Assembly: GCA_021613535.1 (NCBI GenBank)
Contig: CP075492.1
Coordinates: 7,440,001-7,504,000 of the forward strand
DNA: 64,000 nucleotides
Direction: 5' to 3'
Origin: Adineta vaga
Taxonomy: Eukaryota > Rotifera
Shown here: one piece after another, positions 11,770-25,176 of the stretch
Layout of the letters: each line of letters starts with the position of its first letter
Position numbering within the stretch: the stretch's first letter is position 1
The notes under the pieces: generated by a model
The model's input: the letters and a program-made list of their open reading frames with translations, nothing else
Told to the model about the DNA's origin: nothing
Databases searched by the model: none
Made by a program: the position numbers and the translations under genes

Positions 11770-12768
11770 ATGGAGTTAATGAAAAATCCACATGAAGCAC
11801 AGGATTATTTTGTTCTTCCTGAAAATGATAGACCACGTAAAAAGGCAACTATCAAATTAACTCCAGAACAAATCGATTTCTTTAAAACGAATGGTTTCCT
11901 AAGTATTGATCGTTTGATTGATGAGAATGAAGTGACATACATTCGTGATCAATATGATCAAGTATATCGATTTCTTCTCTTTATCACAAGATATGAATTC
12001 TTCTTCTTCTTCTTAGTGGTTTGCAGCTAAACTAGGTCGAGAACATGGAAATTTCTTTGATTTACTCTCTGAAGATACCGATGAACAAGAAGCAATCGCA
12101 CCACAACTCTTGTGGCCATCAATCTACGGTAAAACGATGACAGAATTTGATTTATATAGTACCCAAATGTATGCAAATGCATATGAAATTAGTAAAACTC
12201 TATTGGGCGAAGAAACAACATTCAAAGGAGTATGATCAATGAAAATTTGATATTCAAATCTATTTTTGTTTCAAAATAGGATCATGCAATTTTGAAACCA
12301 CCATCAACGAAATCATTACCAACGCCATGGCATCAAGATGAAGCGTATTGGGATCCAACATTAACCTATGAATCACTTGGTGTTTGGGTTGCTCTTCAAC
12401 CAGTCTCAGTTGAAAATGGTTGTATGCAATTTATTCCTGGTTCGCATCGAACATCAGATGTTCTTTCACATCATACACAAAATAACAATCCACGTATACA
12501 TGGCTTAGAAGTTGATAATCCTTCGGATCACACGAAAATAATTACTTCTTGTCCACTTCCAAGTGGTGGTGCAACATTTCATCATTGTCGTACTTTACAT
12601 TATACAGGTCCAAATCGTTCCAGTAGACCACGTCGAGCATACACATTGCAATTTCAATGTAATACAAAGAAACGTGACCAACCACGATTAAATACATGGA
12701 ACGATACAAAAATAACTGAACGTGAAAAACGTGCAAAAGAAAGTGGATGGGATCTTCGAGCACCTTAG
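11770..12768 (+). CDS. Phytanoyl-CoA dioxygenase (PhyH) family Fe(II)/2-oxoglutarate oxygenase
   Basis: About 290 residues from three exons. Members use Fe(II), O2 and 2-oxoglutarate to hydroxylate small molecules. The N-terminal part has FFKTNGFLSIDRLID, the usual PhyH entry motif. The iron ligands appear as WHQDEAYW (HxD) and a later His in CRTLHYTGPN; the 2-oxoglutarate-binding Arg is in RPRRAY. GVWVALQPVSVENGCMQF and IPGSHR complete the double-stranded beta-helix signature. It looks closer to the bacterial-type stand-alone PhyH proteins than to human PHYH or PHYHD1, but that is an impression. The substrate cannot be told from sequence. Confidence 0.88.
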
Positions 12769-12871
12769 ATATTGAAATCTATTTGACCAAAAATAATAAC
12801 AAAAAAGAAAACGAAAATTATCTTTTTTTCATGAAAATAAACAGAGAAAAGAGAAGTTTCTCGAGATTAAA

Positions 12872-13857
12872 TTAAGCAAATGAGATACGAGGTGGCCACT
12901 GATTATTCGTTAACTCAGGTTGTTCAAGTTGAAGAATAATATTATCTGCTTCATCGTCACGTGATCGCCAATTTCGAAGAAATCTATTCAATAATGGAAT
13001 GAATATAGAACTTAACAAAACGCTTAAAACTATAGGCCTATATCACATGCGTCTCATAAGTCAGAGAATAAGAAAAAAACATTGTGAAAATATAGGATCT
13101 ACATTGTTCTCTACCTGAATCTATATAATCTCCACCAATGTATCCATCTGAAAAGGATTAATTCACATATTCTTATCTCAAAAAAAACGAATTACTCATC
13201 TTCTATTTAACTATTAAATGTCATTTATACATACCGACGATAAGGAGTTTGTTGTCGGTAATAATAAATCACACCAATACCAATCACAACTAGTACTGTT
13301 ATAATGAGAGCAGCTAATAACCATCGGCCTTGACTTGACGACGCTATGTTCAAAGAAAAAAAACAAAAAGAAAGTTTATAGATAATCATTATTCATAATT
13401 TCTTTTCTGTTTTCAATAGAAACAATTCATTTCATTTTCACTTACACTTTGAAGGAACACTACTGTTAATATCGGAAGTCGTCACTTCACTAATAACAGT
13501 TGTATTCGATACAATAGGCGATGCAGAATTTGTACTAACTGTACTTGTTATGCTGACATTAGAATTAGTATTAGCACTAGCTCCGGTTGTTGTTGTTGTT
13601 GTATAGAAATAATCGTCGTCGTTATTGTTGTTGTATTGATAAATGTAGTTGTTCGATTGTTTGTATTATCATCAATGGGCGTTGTTGTTGTACTATTTCC
13701 ATTTTCTTGTGATTCCGATTGATCTGGTTCACAGGAAATAGATGACAGAAATAATAATAAAATGAACACTATGAATATTTAAGGATGTTTTTTTTTGTTA
13801 TCAATATACTATTCATGACTTACCACTGAATGATATCATTTTTACGTTTGCATGCAT
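12872..13857 (-). CDS. Single-pass membrane protein with Ser/Thr-rich ectodomain, unknown
   Basis: No family recognised. The first exon (Met at 13837-13839 or 13855-13857) splices to a hydrophobic stretch ending FLSSISC, a signal peptide. A low-complexity Thr/Ser/Asn ectodomain follows, likely O-glycosylated. Then comes one TM helix (WLLAALIITVLVVIGIGVIY), a basic stop (YRQQTPYR), and a short tail rich in Trp, Arg and Asp ending PPRISFA. The signal-peptide exon and the TM exon are in different frames across the Thr-rich stretch near 13600-13690, with no good intron there to reconcile them (a weak acceptor after CCGGAG would do it). The gene may be broken, mis-assembled or oddly spliced. The tail exons splice cleanly. 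Confidence 0.55.
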
Positions 13858-14783
13858 CGATAGGCAAATATAAACAGGTATGTTATGATATACAGTGCGT
13901 TTTATTTTTTTTCCTACTCTGTTCTTATTTCTTAACTCAAGGAGAAAATTAATTATTTCCTAAAAAAATCAAAATGAATAATATATTCATTCATAAATGA
14001 ATAATATTAGTCAAGAGAAAATGAGTTCATGAAAAAGAAAATGTATACACATAATAGTTAAATAGCAAGGATAACTGATTGTACATTGTCTGTACTTATG
14101 TAGGTGATGATTTTGAAAAAAAAAATATATAAGAGAAGAGAAGAAAAAAATCATGAAGAAAATGACACGTTGTTTGATTCTGTTCGTTTTTTTCTTCTTC
14201 TTTTTTTCCTCTCGCCTTTTTCCTTCTCTTCGAGACACGTCAATGACACCATATTATTCAAAGAGCATTAATGACAATCAAAAACAAAGTTGAATTTACT
14301 AATATACTATTAGGATGATTCCTCTAGTGACTCTTGAAGTGCATCGATGTCGTTTTCTTCTAATCCAACCAGTCATCTTGCCATTATCAATCTTAAATGC
14401 AAGATATATCATCTTGACAATAGGATGTAATCATTAGCATTTGAAAAACGAGAATCTATTACAATATATAGAAAAAGATATCAATATTTGAGATCTATTC
14501 TATCATCGATCATTCTATAAAAATCCAAACGAAGAAGAAATCCAATAACTTGACAAAAGGAAATCAAAGAAGACATGGCTGGCAATAGGCCAATCAAGCT
14601 GATACTTCGGATGTATTATAAAAAAGAAAGAAGAAGAAGAAGAAGAATAAGAAAGATGAAGGGAAGAATGAAAAGCGGATAGAGTACTTTTTTTCTAGTT
14701 GGAAAGCAAGAGAAATGATGATTTATACGAAGCTGAAAATGTGACGCAGTTACGTGATCGAACAAACGCAGAATCAACGCAAA
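13858..14783. other. Intergenic region with AG/CT-rich low complexity
   Basis: About 925 bp between two divergent small membrane-protein genes. It holds polypurine/polypyrimidine patches (about 14125-14230 and 14620-14670). No exon recognised. Confidence 0.5.
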
Positions 14784-15183
14784 ATGTTGGAACGTACGAA
14801 CAATACTTTAACGGCTAATGTATGTAAATTTGATTTCTTTAATAACTGAATAGTAAACAAATTTCAAAGAGAAATAAAGGATTCTTTATAAAGATAATTC
14901 AATGAAATTTATATCTTATAGGAACTTCGAAATGATCGTGATATGATGTTATCTACGGACACACCTTTTGTTGATGGTCCAACAACTCAAGATGCTCTAC
15001 CAGTAATTGAAAGAACATCTCGTAGTATATCTCGTCATGTAATAATTCTTGTTGATTATCTTCTCAACTAAAGTTTTCTTTTCATTTCAGAAAGTAACTG
15101 TTATCGTATCTGTAGCAATTGCTATTGGTGTCATTATTCTTGTCGTTCTAATACCTGCATTAGGTCTTCGAAAAAGCGATTGA
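14784..15183 (+). CDS. Small C-terminally anchored membrane protein, unknown
   Basis: Three exons (14784-14819, about 14922-15037, about 15092-15183) with good splice sites encode about 81 residues. The soluble part is polar and acidic (NDRDMMLSTDTPFVDGP). One hydrophobic helix near the C-terminus (VIVSVAIAIGVIILVVLIPA) is followed by GLRKSD. The layout is that of a tail-anchored protein. No family recognised. AATAAA motifs at about 15257 and 15270 could serve as polyadenylation signals. The ATG is the first in frame after an upstream stop. Confidence 0.6.
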
Positions 15184-15295
15184 TTTTATTAGAAATTATT
15201 ATTTAAAAAAAAACATGTTTTTTGCTTGTATAAAAAATTCTTTTTTCTGTCTGACGAATAAAATCTAAAATAAAATTGTTTCTATTTTTCATTGA

Positions 15296-15967
15296 TCATA
15301 GGTGGGTTAATTCAAGAAAATGATTCTGTTCATAAATTTTGTGTATATGGCGATAAACATTTCCAATTACTGGAAAACATTTTTCATCGGTATGAGGTTC
15401 AGTTTCACCACGTAGTAAAGTTTGCTTCAATACTTCACGTTTTGGTATAGTTGCTGTAGCAAGCCATATGCTTGCTCGAACAGCTTTACTATGTCGTTTA
15501 TGTAATGTCTGTTTATATACATGCCAAGCAATATGTTTGGGTGCCGTATTATCAGTAGGTGAGACAATAGCTCGTTCCAAGAACATATAAGTAAATTCTA
15601 ATGCTCTTAGTAAGCGTAATAATGCAATTGTTCCACCTCTATCTTCCAGAAATCTTTCATGTTCAATCATTGTTTGAACAGTTTGATACTGTATTGGATT
15701 ATTCTTTATACAACTGTCAATCAGATCAAACTTATCAACAAGATCATGAGCAACAAATGAGAAAACAACATTGAGATGATTAAAAAATCTATGAAAAGAA
15801 ACGTATTCATAATTTCGGGATTCGAATGAGACTTACTTAGATAGTTCTCGAAAAGCAATAACAAATTCACGAAGATGAATGGTTTCATGATCTGATTTAT
15901 CCATCACATTTTGAAAAGCTTTATAGACACTATTTATACTGTAGTCTGTTGTTAATGAGTTTGCCAT
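15296..15967 (-). CDS. CPTP: Ceramide-1-phosphate transfer protein (GLTP fold)
   Basis: About 208 residues from two exons (intron about 15790-15837). GLTP-fold proteins move glycolipids or ceramide-1-phosphate between membranes in the cytosol. The sequence has REFVIAFRELSKFFNHL, FVAHDLVDKFDLID, GGTIALLRLLRALEF, TLHKRHSKAVRASIWLA and a C-terminal IHKIYEQNHFLELTHL. The LLRLLRALEF helix and the HSKAVR block fit CPTP/GLTPD1 better than GLTP itself. The start is MANSLTTD at 15965-15967. Confidence 0.88.
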
Positions 15968-16751
15968 ATCTATAAGATACAAAAAAAAAACGAAATTAGC
16001 AACAAATTTATTTGATCAAAAGATGATTCATAATCTACGAATGCTGTTTCATTGGATGAAAGAGGTCACACGTTGTTGTATTCTTGATTTTCAATATGAT
16101 CGATCGATCACATTGAGAAAAAAATTCTCAGATCTGTCATAGATACAAACATCGTAGCAAGCTTTGCCATTTTAAATGAAACGATGACCTTAAATTTTAT
16201 AGATGTTGTCGCATTTCAAAATAGATTTCATGACTCAAATAGAAAAAGAACGAAGTTGTTAGAGTTACATCAACAGGCGAGCGAGAAAGAAAGTAAACTG
16301 ATGCTTTTAATCTTGTTTATTCGAAAAAGCATATTTGTATTGTTTCTATGTATTCTTTGCGTTGTCTCTTTTAAAGATTTATCTTGCATTTTTTTCTTTG
16401 TATGATGTTTTTTGTTTTGTTTTGATCATTACTGTTCAGATAGAGATGGTTTATTTGTGAGAAGTACTTGAGTAGTGTCTTCTTTTCATATAGAAAATTC
16501 AGGGTGAATCTTTTATTCCAAACACTTCCGTTTTCATCGAGTAGAATGATTATGATGATGATTCAATGCCAGAAAAGAGTCTGATCTTCAATTCTAAAGA
16601 CGACATCTGACATTGGCATATGTGTGTGTATATTTGAGAAAAAAGCGAATGATAAACTTAAGAATTAGAATAATGAATGCAATACAAGTATAAGATCTCG
16701 TTTTTCCTATTCTGAAGATAAGAGATTTTGCTTAATGAACAAATTATTTGT
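15968..16751. other. Intergenic region between CPTP and eIF1
   Basis: About 784 bp between two minus-strand genes. A 73-codon open frame on the plus strand shows no resemblance to a family and its composition follows the background. No other structure seen. Confidence 0.45.
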
Positions 16752-17182
16752 TCAAAAACCGTGAACTTTTAATTGCTCTGCTTGACAGATACCAATTTCC
16801 TTGAGAAATTGACTCACATTCGTTCGTTGATCATCTTGAGGTTGGATAACTTCACCATATTCTTGATGTTCGACAACCGTACCATTGCAAGTAAATTTCT
16901 TTTTAAAAGCACGCAAAAGACGTTTTTTATCGAATTCTCTACCAATGCCCTAGAGATAGTCAGATAAGAAAGTTAAAAAAAAAGAACTAACTTCAAATAA
17001 ATACTTACTTAAACTGTCGGTAATATTTTCTTTCCACTTCGTTGTTGAATACAAATATAGATTAAATTCGAACTACGTTGATCTACAGCACTACTAGTTA
17101 CCCAACTATCCACAGCACTCAAGCTGGTCACATCGGCGAATGGATCGACTGAATGACGATTAATGATATTCTGATCGGTCAT
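16752..17182 (-). CDS. EIF1: Translation initiation factor eIF1 (SUI1)
   Basis: eIF1 sits on the 40S subunit and guards start-codon selection. Two exons (intron about 16950-17009) give an N-terminal SVDPFADVTSLDSAVDSWVT stretch, then NLIYICIQQRSGKKILPTVQ, GIGREFDKKRLLRAFKKKFT, CNGTVVEHQEYGEVIQPQDD and NVSQFLKEIGICQAEQLKVH. This is the full SUI1 fold. The start ATG is at 17180-17182. Length (about 120 residues) is slightly more than the human protein. Confidence 0.97.
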
Positions 17183-17653
17183 GCAATAAAATACTCGAAA
17201 CGAAACTTATTTTCAGTATAAACTAGACACGAAAATTTATGTTATAGCTAGAAAGTCGTTTTTTTTCTCCTTAAAAGATAAATTTAATCTGAAATACGTA
17301 GAATGTCAAAAGAATTTTTTGCATAATTTATGTCGAAATAATTTGTACTTGACGAACATCTAGACGCGTAACACAATAAATGATTATACAAAAGATAGAT
17401 CGAAAAGGAAGATGGGATGCAAAACATTGATATAGTGGTGGGAAGATTTAAGGGTCTCTATAGGTGTCCATGCGAGAAAAAACGAACAAAATAAAATCAC
17501 ATAGAAACATGGAATATCAAAAGAAAGTTTTGTGTGGGAAAAAAATTGAAACCGGTCTTGTACAACAATTACACTAATAGTTCAGCTATTGCACTATTTA
17601 GAAGCAAACGTGAAATAAATGCATGAAAAAAGTGAAATTATTATCGATTGTTT
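17183..17653. other. Intergenic region between eIF1 and V-ATPase B
   Basis: About 470 bp between two genes on the same strand; it should hold the eIF1 promoter and the V-ATPase 3' UTR. Nothing else seen. Confidence 0.45.
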
Positions 17654-19880
<2,227 letters not shown>

Positions 19881-20440
19881 GATTAGAGCAAGAAAATTAA
19901 TTAGCAGAAAGAATCAAATATGAAATAGCAAGAATAATAGCAATATATATATCGCTCACTCTTCGTCAGACATTTCGATGATTAATAGAAAAAGAAAATC
20001 TTGTTCACGTTTTTATGTCTGTTCAATAGAATAATAGGACAGAAGAAATATTCTACAACACGTAATCACCAAATATAATCGTCATCTTGAGTCATTGTTT
20101 GCTGTCCTCTATGTAGAAAAAAAGTGCCGAGCAGTACAACGAAAGAGGACGTTAGTTAGATGGAAGAAAAAGAAAGAAGATTCTTCATCGCTCATGATTG
20201 ATAATTTTAAGTGTTACTATGAAAAAGTACAGAACGCATACATGTCTATTTATTCTTGGATCGAGAAACTGATGGGAAAGAGTAAAACAAGCTCATCTTT
20301 CTCTGTCCATTTTTCTTTTTCTCTGCTAATTCTTAATCTACTCTGCTGTGCACACACAGATGAAAATGACAATCTTTCACGATTTAATAAAGAATTTGAT
20401 CTCGATAAAAATCAGTTGAATAATAAACGTGTGAATTTCT
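19881..20440. other. Divergent intergenic region, V-ATPase B (-) / orphan (+)
   Basis: It holds a possible first exon of V-ATPase B (19960-19975) and a run of TA near 19944-19955. A plus-strand open frame starting at 20095 overlaps the next gene in another frame and looks like background; it lacks any domain. Confidence 0.45.
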
Positions 20441-21001
20441 ATGGGTTCGATATTATCTACTTGTAAACGTAAAAAACGACCGAAATTGATAACTATTATT
20501 CATGATAAATCCACTCAAACAACAGATTCATTATCCAGTTGTATTTATGATTCGTTTCATCATCATTGTTCACATACACGAAGACATTCAAGTCCGTATG
20601 CAACTAAAACTCGCAAACATGTTACAATTCGAACCGATCCTCTTCGAACACGGTCGAGAACAAATGTCAATCATAATACTACTAGCGAAGATCGTACTAG
20701 ATCAACAAAGATTCAATCGCATCAAGTTCAACGTTCAACATCGCTGCCAATCGATACATTTGTAATCGATATTTCCAATAGACAAGTTCGTGTTGGTCAA
20801 CCCATTTCTATCAATATTCGATATTTACCTTTGAATACATCTACAGATGCTCATTCAACAGCTTCAATGAAAAATCCTACTTACGTAAGCAAAACTATTC
20901 TCGATTTAATTCCAAATATTTGTGAAAAATATCCAAATCTAACTATTGATGATCCGAATCAATCTACGCGTAAAACGCTTCATACCAATTTTCAAACATA
21001 A
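20441..21001 (+). CDS. Orphan protein with possible N-terminal acylation signal
   Basis: Intronless frame of 186 residues, no family recognised. It begins MGSILSTCKRKKRPK: Gly2 followed by a small residue at position 6 and a Cys at position 8 beside a basic cluster. This is the pattern of myristoylated and palmitoylated membrane-attached proteins. The next 90 residues are rich in Ser, Thr, His and Arg and likely disordered. A more ordered stretch follows (FVIDISNRQVRVGQPISINI), then a polar tail ending LHTNFQT. A Kozak-like TCT before ATG is weak. An alternative frame of 87 codons overlaps inside it and is probably a shadow. Confidence 0.5.
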   Translation: MGSILSTCKRKKRPKLITIIHDKSTQTTDSLSSCIYDSFHHHCSHTRRHSSPYATKTRKHVTIRTDPLRTRSRTNVNHNTTSEDRTRSTKIQSHQVQRSTSLPIDTFVIDISNRQVRVGQPISINIRYLPLNTSTDAHSTASMKNPTYVSKTILDLIPNICEKYPNLTIDDPNQSTRKTLHTNFQT

Positions 21002-21843
21002 CAATCTCACGGAACAAAATATTACGTTTTATCTTTTCTTATCCTTAATAATAAAATAAATCAAAGCGACCTATCTTGATAGTTACTGTCCCATCACTTC
21101 TATTGTCACTCTTAATAATCTATTAGGAACATTCAAAAGTACGCAATCTTTAGTTCGACGAAATAAAATTGCCTCGCATGTTATCACATACCTTTTCTTC
21201 CTTGAAATATATTATATATCAAAGAAACACATACGAATGATTTTATATGAAGAATATTTTCATTGACAAAGTGACTACTTTGATATCCTCAAGATATTTT
21301 ACACCTGTAAAAATTGTCATATAGAAAATTTTTGTATCTGAAGTAATCAATCGATCGTAGTTTTGAAACTCAAGAAGAACGACTTTGAAAATAGAACATT
21401 GATGCTTCTCGAAGAAATTAATTATTTGATCAAACTATTGATTCGAATGTGTTTTGTTATTTGTTTGTTTTGCTTCTTATTTTATAAGATTAGAAACAAT
21501 CATATATCAGATATATCTGATCAGACAATTAGCTTTTGACATTGATTCATGATAACTAATTAAACGGTGGGCAAAATGCAATGATACAAACATTTACCTC
21601 TTCTGTAATTGTGATTATGATTTAAAGTCAAATAAATATTCATCGATCTATTGTATTCTCCAACCAAACCCTCAGCTCAAACAAAAGCTAAATGCATGCT
21701 GGATACGCATGGTGGGGTGTGTCTCCTACGCATGTACATATAAAAAAATGTGTTTTATATTTATCTCATTTACTTTCGCGAAGATTTGTCTTTGCACTCA
21801 GTCGTTTGTATTTGATAATAAAACGATATAGTCAAAAATAAAA
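21002..21843. other. Intergenic region upstream of histidine ammonia-lyase
   Basis: About 840 bp. No exon seen. AATAAA at 21052 may end the upstream orphan transcript. The last 150 bp before 21844 should hold the HAL promoter. Confidence 0.45.
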
Positions 21844-24800
21844 ATGGTTTCTCGTATACCTGTTACGATTCATGGTGTGCCAGAAAAGTTTCTTATCGTA
21901 TGTAAAACTGGAGATGAAACAGTACGATGGGTTTGTGAAACTGCTTATAAAAAAATTGGTAAAGAAAATGATCTTCAAATAATAAATAATTTTGTTGCTC
22001 GACGTGCTGCTGATCGATGTCTATTGTCATTGAATGATCTTGTTCGTGATGCATTGAAAGATAATGAACTAATTGAAATTGGTAAGTTCTATAGGATTGT
22101 TTGGATATTAGTAGACATTTAATTTAGATATACTTAAACGACTTGATGATGATGATAATTCATTTACTGTCGCAACGTAAGTTTTTCGAATATTTGTTCC
22201 GTATTTTTTCCCTAAATTTTCGTTTGTTCTTTAGAGATGAACAACGCCAAGTAAGTTTTATGTGATCGGAGTTTGTTACGAGGGAAAATAGTTTATTTAG
22301 GTTATTATACTTGATGGACGTAGTTTGAGACCCAGTGATCTAGTTCGTCTTGGAACAGGAGATTATCAAATTGAAGTATATATTAAAGAAAAAGTTTATC
22401 TATTTATTGATATTTATTTTATTTCGAAGTTGCTACCTGAAACATGGCATTTGATTCATAGAGCACGACAAGTTGTTGATCATATTATTGATAATAAACA
22501 AGGTTAGTTTATATTTAATAAAACAAGTTATTAATCATTTGATTATAGTTGTCTATGGTATCAATACTGGTTTTGGTTCATTTGCAACAACAATTATTGA
22601 AAATGACAAGCTAGCGTAAGTTTATACTTTGGAAAAAATTGACTAGAGAAGTACGAATATATAGAGATTTACAAACTCGTTTGATTGTTTCACATTGTGC
22701 GGGTGTGGGTGAACCATTAACAATTGAACGAGCTCGGATGATGTTTGCATTACGAATCAATATTCTTGCTAAAGGATATTCGGGCATTTCTGAAGATACA
22801 TTACGAAGAATTATTGCCGCATTCAATAGTAAAATATATATTCATTTAGTTTTATCTAAATAGCAATATTTATTTACATAGAATCATGTATTCCGGAGAT
22901 TCCATCACAAGGTACAGTAGGTGCTTCAGGTGATCTGGCACCATTGGCACATTTAGCAGCAGGTAAAAATACTTTTAACTACGTAGAGAATCTCGTATAT
23001 AATTAATGGATATTTTTATCAGGTCTCATGGGTGTAGGACGCATGTGGTCACCACAAACAGATTGGGGTCTTGCAGACGAAGTTTTACAAGCAAATAAAT
23101 TGGAATTCGTTAAATACAAACCGAAAGAAGTAAGCAGAAATGTATTCATTTTTGTTTAATCTATATAACTATCTATAGGGTTTAACAATGATCAATGGTA
23201 CACAATTTATAACATCGTTAGGAGCTGAAGGTAAAAGACAGTTTCGTTCAGATGATATATCAAAGCTTTTCTATATATTTAGGTGTGGAACGAGCACTTA
23301 TTTTAGCTCGTCAAGCAGACGTCATTGCAGCTTTAAGTACTGAAGCATTACGTGGCAGTGTTCGACATTTACATCCTAGTGCGTGTTTTTTTTTCTACAT
23401 GTATTTTCTTTCATAATTACTTCAACTAAATAAGGTCTTCATGCATCTCGACCACATCATGGACAAAATCTTGTAGCACAACGATTACGTTCATTACTAA
23501 CATCTCCATTTTATCCATCAGCTATTTCAAATAGTCATGCCAATTGTGGTAAAGTACAAGATGCCTATTCAATTCGATGTATTCCACAGGTAAATCATTT
23601 TCGAGATATATATTTTATAAGTATGTTGATTTTATATAATTCATTTTAGGTACATGGCATTTCTTGGGATACTATTGAATTCGTAAAGAAAATAATCACA
23701 ACTGAAATGAATAGTGCAACAGATAATCCATTAGTATTTACGGACACTGGTGAAGTTGTGTCAGGTGGTAATTTCCATGGAGAATATCCTGCTAAAGTAA
23801 AGAATCTTTCTTTTTTTTCCTATAATTATGTTATAGTGTTTCGTCTATTAAGGCTTTGGACTATTTGGCAATTGGTGTACATGAAATTGGAAGTTTAAGT
23901 GCGTGCCGAATGGAACGATTGGTTAATCATGCAATGAGTGATTTACCAGCATTTTTAACACTTGAAGGTGGTCTCAATTCTGGCTTTATGATTGCACATT
24001 GTACAGCTGCAGCTCTTGGTTAGTTATTTATAGTTTTCTAGAAATTTAACGAAGTATTTATTTTAAATGTTCTAGTTTCGGAAAATAAAGTTCTCTGTCA
24101 TCCATCATCCGTAGATAGTATTTCAACAAGTGCTGGTCAAGAAGATCATGTATCGATGGGTGGATGGGCCGCTCGAAAAGCATTAAAAGTGATTGATAAT
24201 GTTGAAATTTGTAAGTAAAAACAGATTACTTATTTCGTCAGATCTTTGTATTAAATTAGCATCGAATAATTTATAAGCTGTCTATGAAAGTATTCTTTAG
24301 AATTACATCAAAGCATAAGAAAAGACAGCAATTATAGATATATTTATGCAGATTTTTTCTACGAAACTGAGTAGTAATTATTTACACAGAAGTATGTAGA
24401 TAACCTTTTAGATCTTGTTCCAGAAATCCTTGATGTTGCCAAAGATAGCACATAAATATTAAAATTAGATGTTTTCAAAAGTATTCTCATATAATGAAAG
24501 AGAAAACATATATCTTTTGACGAAAGACAATGACTATGAAATACCTTTATTTTTAGTAATCTCAATTGAATTATTAATGGCATGTCAAGCAATTGATCTA
24601 CTTAATAATTTAACATCTACACCTCCATTACAAGCTGTTCATAAATTAGTCCGAGCTGTAATTCCGTATGTATTCTTATTAGTCAGATATAGATTCATAT
24701 TCGTTTATAATTTTTTTATTTTAGTAATTGGGATAGAGATCGATTCATGGCTCATGATATTGAAGAAGCTACTCGTATTGTTAAATCTGGAAAGGTAAGT

Positions 24801-24969
24801 AAACAAATCATACAAATATTTAACTTGACTATTAAATCATTGTTTACTTTCGTAGATTTGGAAAACAGCTGTACCATTTATGCAAGATTATCTGAATTGG
24901 TATCATACAAAAAAAGATGAAGAACCATTAGCCAAAGAAGATTCGACATCACACAAATGTGTTCATTAA
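21844..24969 (+). CDS. HAL: Histidine ammonia-lyase
   Basis: HAL turns L-histidine into urocanate and ammonia, the first step of histidine breakdown. Roughly 16 exons encode about 660 residues. The N-terminal extension ([13 protein letters not shown] ... [12 protein letters not shown]) is the one found in animal HAL. The core reads [17 protein letters not shown] (substrate Tyr loop), [28 protein letters not shown] and [20 protein letters not shown], where Ala-Ser-Gly forms the MIO cofactor. Then follow [63 protein letters not shown] and [20 protein letters not shown]. One intron (about 24212-24559) is near 350 nt, the others about 45-65 nt. All catalytic blocks are intact, so it should be active. 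Confidence 0.95.
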
Positions 24970-25176
24970 ACAATTTTTTTTTCTATCTTTTGTATACTTT
25001 CATCATTTCATACTTATAAAACAAACTGTCAATCATATTAATTCAATAAACTACATTTCTTTTATAGTCGAAACATTTTTTTTTCTCTTATTAAGACGAT
25101 TAACGAGCTGTCATTATGATGAGATTAAGACGAGGAAAAAAACTGCATTTCTTCCTTTTTCCATACAGCTCATCTG

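Noticed and set aside
20095-20466. 123-codon open frame upstream of and overlapping the orphan gene
   Set aside because: It has no domain and background composition, and conflicts with the better-supported MGSILSTC frame.
22616-22646. A 31-nt intron in histidine ammonia-lyase
   Set aside because: A later acceptor (22664) gives a 49-nt intron and restores the conserved KLxxLQ...SH spacing, so the short one is not needed.
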